NCBI RefSeq assembly: GCF_027244095.1
Contig: NC_069659.1
Location: 335,524,750-335,588,749, forward strand
DNA: 64,000 bases
Direction of reading: 5' to 3'
DNA from: Hemicordylus capensis
Taxonomy: Eukaryota > Chordata > Lepidosauria > Squamata > Cordylidae
A model generated the notes under the pieces. That model searched no databases. It saw nothing but the letters and a program-made list of their open reading frames with translations, and was not told the origin of the DNA. Numbering within the stretch: the first letter of the stretch is position 1; each line of letters starts with the position of its first letter. The position numbers and the translations under genes are program-made. Positions 56,881 to 64,000 of the stretch are shown here, piece after piece.

Positions 56881-57165
56881 ACTTGGGAAAACTACGTTCC
56901 CCGTCATGCCTGTTTAAAACCCTAACCTTAAGACGTCCACCAGCTTGTGGCGCTGGGCATCATGGGAAACGTAGTTTCTACGCTCTCCAAGGGACGCTGC
57001 TGGGCGCTAACGCAGCCTGCCTGGCCGCCCGCCCCTTTTCCAGAGTCTCCCAGCGCCACCCTTTCGTTGCCGGAATGTTGGCGAGCGGAAGTCAGAGCCC
57101 CGCCGCCACCGCCGCTTCTCCGAAGACGCGGCGGCGCGGGCAACGTCATCACAAAATGGCGGCTT
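56881..57165 (+). promoter_or_regulatory. MYNN promoter region with paired ZNF143-type and YY1 motifs
   Basis: ACTACGTTCCCCGTCATGCC (56,891-56,910) and GGGCATCATGGGAAACGTAG (56,955-56,974) are inverted copies resembling the ACTAC...TTCCC...ATGC element bound by ZNF143/THAP11 at housekeeping promoters. Downstream CAACGTCATC holds a CRE half-site and AAAATGGCGGC (57,153-57,163) is a YY1 consensus, often just downstream of a start site. The position upstream of MYNN on the same strand makes this its likely promoter. The true start site and 5' non-coding exon were not resolved. Confidence 0.6.
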
Positions 57166-57870
57166 GAGGCGAACAAGGCTCCATGTCCCCATGGCCGGCT
57201 TCAGGGCTGTGCGACCGAGCAGGGCGTCACGCCGACGAGGAGCCTCCCGCCGAGTGGGTCGCCGGGCTTGCCGTTCTCTTTCCGCGCGAGCCAGGGAGGC
57301 TGCTGGAGCGGCTCAGCATGGCCCCTGCCGCAGCCAGGGGGCGAACGTGGGACACTCTCTGCGGGACGAGCCGAGCTCCAGCGCCCTCCCTTGGCGCCCC
57401 GGGGGCTGGGCTGGGCCGGGCCAGGCCGGGGGTGTGAGCGAGTGATCCGCACCAAAATGCGCCGATATCTCTGCCGGCCGCGTGGTGCTCCGGGCGAAGG
57501 GAAGGGAAGGGGGCGCGACGCCGTCTCCTCCAACTTCGAAGGCGGGCCGCGGGGACACGGCTGGCAGCCGCTGTGGCTGGTGTTGCTGCTCCGACCTGCG
57601 CGCCTGCGCCTCGCCACCTCCGCCTCCCTGGCCGGGCTTCTGGGTGGAAAGTTAGAAGTGGTAGGATGGAGGCGCCTCCTACCCCTCGAAAGGGCGGCAC
57701 AGATGAGGAGGAAACCGTTCCCTTGTGGCGGGGTCCCCCGTGCACACGGTGCCTGCTCCGGTGTGACAAAGGCCGGATTGGCTGCTCTGCCGTACGGGCA
57801 GAGTGCCCGTCTGCTTTAAATTCCTCAGGTGGATGGGGCCGGCATGGCACCCCTCCTCGCCCTCCCGCGG
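56940..57870. other. CpG island at the MYNN 5' end
   Basis: About 900 bases rich in CpG and G+C. Several long overlapping open frames on both strands (up to 290 codons forward) arise from composition; none shows a domain. The MYNN 5' untranslated exon should lie here, possibly ending at one of the GTGAGC- or GTGGATG-type donors (about 57,430 or 57,828). Confidence 0.7.
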
Positions 57871-58144
57871 CCAGAACCTGGGTCGTCGTGTTCTTTATTG
57901 TATAGTTAACTTTAACTTTGTAAGCAGCTGGGAGACTTTCCTGTGACGATGTGGGGTAGAATTAAGCAAGTGAATGGGGCTCAGCTATAGTCTGATGACA
58001 CACCTCTTACTCCGGAGGCACACTGCAACGGTGGGGTTCAAGCCTAGGGTTATTTACTCAGAAGTAAATCTATCGGTATTCAGTGTGGAATACATTAGCC
58101 CAACAACAACAACAAGCTGCAGCATTTCCAGTGTCAGGATGCCT

Positions 58145-58395
58145 TTAAATGGGACTTAGACAAATATTTGGAGGACAAGTCTATCAATGGCTACTAATCT
58201 AGTGGCTATCGGCCACCTCCAGCCTCAGGCAGGATGCCTCTGAATACCAGTTGCAGGGGAGTAACAGCAGAAGAGAGGGCATGCCCTCAATTCCTGTCTG
58301 TAGGCTTCCAGCAGCATCTGGTGGGCCACTATGTGAAACTGGATGCTGGACTAGATGGGCCACAGTCCCGATCCAGCAGGGATGTTCTTAAAGTG
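58145..58395 (+). repeat. Interspersed repeat of the TCTGGTGGGCCACTGTG family, longest copy
   Basis: Runs from GGGACTTAGACAAATATTTG through GGACAAGTCTATCAATGGCT, TCGGCCACCTCCAGCCTCAG and GCATCTGGTGGGCCACTATG to a GATGTTCTTA end. It shows about 90 bases 5' of what the shorter copies keep. In the likely first intron of MYNN. Confidence 0.75.
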
Positions 58396-58440
58396 TGCCG
58401 TCAAGTCGATATTGACTTCTGACTACTCCGGAACCCTGTG
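58393..58440 (-). repeat. Sauria SINE tail fragment
   Basis: AAGTGTGCCGTCAAGTCGAT then TTGACTTCTGACTACTCC is the reverse complement of the BovB-like SINE tail; only the tail is present. Confidence 0.6.
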
Positions 58441-59245
58441 GTATAAAGAAGAAAATTAGGCAGTGAAGAATATTAATATATAGCATGCCCAAAGATCCAC
58501 TAACTTACTTCAACAGTAACGTGGAGTGGAAAATTTAACATTTTGGGGAAATTTGCATCTGACACCACTGAACCAAAAGTCTTAAGAAAGGGGTGGTTGT
58601 TAGCTGGCCATGAGAGGAAAATGTTACACTTGGCTGAACTGAGTAGGTAGTGGCTGAAATGAAGAGCTGGTCCTCTGGCAAGCAATAGTAATGGAGTAAG
58701 GGGAGAGTGATGTTTTCGCCTTATCAAGTAGGAAGTGTTAGGGGCATAATCTTCAGATCTAAAATGAGTTAAGGGTGGTTACATTTAACAACATCTGCCT
58801 TATATATGCATTCAAGATATGATTCAGGCTTGATTCAGAGATGTGAAAGGCAGCAACTTCCGGAAAGGGATGAGGCCCTTGATTTGCCCTTCTTTCGTAA
58901 CTAAGATTGTGACTGTATAAACTGTAGCAAGGTTATTACTTTAGTAGGTGGAGTTTATAATTCTCAGAGAAGATCAGGGGTTTGTGAATGACCCTAAATA
59001 CATCTTGGCATTTGTTGATTGTGTACTTGGGGATTGTTAGTTTGAGGCTGCTTTACAAGAATTCCATGTGGATGGTGTTGTATTTCTATGTAGAGAATGA
59101 TATGCATGCAGATCATTGTGTGTGGTCTTAGCGTGGTGCATCTGTACATGCCTAGATCTTTCACTGCAATAGGCAGCAGCTGTGTCACTTCTATATTTAC
59201 AACACTTGGTGTACTGGCATTAAGTATATTCTCTTGCCTTCTCAG

Positions 59246-62648
<3,403 letters not shown>

Positions 62649-63084
62649 TGAATGTACACCATAAGCCGCATTTGGTTTTCTTGTGTGAGTATAAACACTT
62701 GTGATTCACTAACCATCTCTGGCAGAGATGCACAATTCAAAAGCCCTGTTGTGGGCTGGCATCAACCACAATGTGGTGTATGAGGCCCAAGGTCAATTTT
62801 CAGTGCATTACTATTAATTTTAATGTAATAAATCGATTTGTTAGCTGCTTGTGGATATTCCCTCCCAGCCCCCAGAGTCAAGGGACCCCTAATTTTAACC
62901 AAGGACAGTGGATAGAAAATAGGCCTTGTCCTGCTCAGTCAGTGGGGCAGCTGGAGTGTGTGCATGGCAGCCCTCAACAAATGTTAAGTCCTCTCCTCTC
63001 TCTAAATCACTGTTGCTTTCAGGCTGCAATTCTGAGCAAGCTTAATTGAATTCTAGAATTGCCTAGAATTCTAGGCAAGCTTAT

Positions 63085-63255
63085 TTCCACGATGCCTCTC
63101 AATACCAGTTGCAGGGGAACAACAGCAGGAGAAAGGGCATGCCCATACCTCTTGGCTGTGGGCTCCTCAGAGGCATCTGGTGGGCCACTGTGTGAAACAG
63201 GATGCTGGACTAGATGGGCCTTGCACCAGATCCAGCGGGGCTGTTCTTAAGTTAT
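63085..63255 (+). repeat. Interspersed repeat of the TCTGGTGGGCCACTGTG family
   Basis: CGATGCCTCTCAATACCAGT, GGCATCTGGTGGGCCACTGT, AGGATGCTGGACTAGATGGG and a GCTGTTCTTAAG end. Confidence 0.8.
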
Positions 63256-63257
63256 TT

Positions 63258-63325
63258 GGGAATAACCCTCACTGGGTACACCGTGGGATATATTTCTGAG
63301 TAAACATGCATAGGATGACTTGATG
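63258..63325. repeat. Palindromic interspersed repeat, decayed copy
   Basis: CACTGGGTACACCGTGGG and TTTCTGAGTAAACATGCATA then GGATGAC: core and right arm of the ACTTACTC family. Confidence 0.5.
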
Positions 63326-63331
63326 TGTGAG

Positions 63332-63535
63332 CCCTGTAAGATATTCCCCTTAGGGGATGGAGCCACTCTGGGAAGAGCAGAAGGTTCCAAGTTCCTGCCC
63401 TGGCATCAACAAGATAGGGCTGAGAGAGATTCCTGCCTGCAACCTTGAAGATGCCACTTCCAGTCTGTGTAGACCATACTGAGCTAGATGGACCAATGGT
63501 CTGCTTTGGTATATGGCAGCTTCCGATGTTCCATC
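63332..63535 (+). repeat. tRNA-derived SINE, 5'-truncated
   Basis: CTGTAAGATATTCCCCTTAG, GGGAAGAGCAGAAGGTTCCA, AGATAGGGCTGAGAGAGATT, TGAGCTAGATGGACCAATGG and CTTCCGATGTTCC. Same family as 12,003 and 21,713, opposite orientation, lacking the 5S-like block. Confidence 0.85.
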
Positions 63536-64000
63536 CATTGCTGCTGCAGCAACTGGCTCACTCACTCATTGGTCCATTGCTGCCAAACGCATCTCCTCTG
63601 CTCTCAAGCAGCCAAATTGAGCCTTTGCTGCTTGTCAGCAGGACAAGCCAAAAGGTCTTCATGGCTTCTGCTCCTGCTGCAGGATATTCTTATTGCCTCC
63701 CGTCTTTATGTTGTGCAGGCCTGATCTATGGCACCCGCTTATTGCAGGAACTTGATAGAGACTTCTCTTCTTGATGATTTCCTGATAATTCAAAAACATG
63801 TGGGTTATCAAGCCCCTCCTGAGCCAGGCCAAGCGACATGGTGAGAGGTATTCCATTGGGCGGGTTACTTGTTAAGATTTCTGTCCCACCTTTCAGTAGA
63901 AACTTCCAATTAACCTGTTTTGTTTTGTGATTTTTTTAAAAAATTAAATGTTAATTATCCATTAAGCAAGAATAAAACAAAACATCTGGTAAGCATTTGA

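Noticed and set aside
56947-57819. 290-codon open frame before MYNN
   Set aside because: CpG-island composition gives equally long frames on the other strand (207 codons); no domain, and the known MYNN start is at 59,280.

Overview
The window is vertebrate genomic DNA, almost certainly from a squamate reptile. It carries Sauria-type SINEs with a BovB-like 3' tail, other tRNA-derived and 5S/tRNA-composite SINEs, L1- and L2/CR1-type LINE remnants, many small hAT and TA-inserting elements, and long GT/CA runs. The gene order TERC - ACTRT3 - MYNN is the amniote 3q26-type block. I cannot place the species more finely.

Layout. From 1 to about 11,000 there is no gene I can support: GC-moderate DNA densely seeded with old palindromic repeats (arms of the ACTTACTC...GAGTAAGT type) and a few GC-rich or possibly conserved stretches. 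In mammals this side faces the 5' end of MECOM, so it may be MECOM upstream DNA, but no MECOM exon was found. From 11,000 to 40,600 lies a gene-poor, repeat-rich interval: SINEs, four hAT-type insertions with exact 8-bp target duplications, one TA-inserting Tigger-like element, an L1 remnant split by an unclassified element made of about 130-150-bp tandem units, an L2/CR1 remnant, and a probable solo LTR.

The genes start at 40,720. The telomerase RNA gene TERC (minus strand, about 40,720-41,159) shows the template, the pseudoknot, CR4/CR5, box H, a CAB box and box ACA, with a TATA box and two CCAAT boxes upstream. ACTRT3 (minus strand, two coding exons, 373 codons) follows at 45,307-50,376. 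Two identical tRNA-Val(AAC) genes lie at 55,629 and 56,298. A CpG-rich promoter region at about 56,880-57,860 precedes MYNN (plus strand), whose first two coding exons (BTB domain, linker, first two C2H2 fingers) are at 59,280-62,583; the rest lies beyond the window.

The genes are independent units: telomerase RNA, a sperm-head actin-related protein, two Pol III tRNA genes and a BTB zinc-finger transcription factor. Their value together is conserved synteny, which supports the TERC call independently of its sequence. The most notable items are TERC itself, the tandem-unit element carrying a YY1-like site in most units, the recurring hAT insertions (one splitting a SINE), the composite 5S/tRNA SINE, and the dense field of palindromic repeats at the left.
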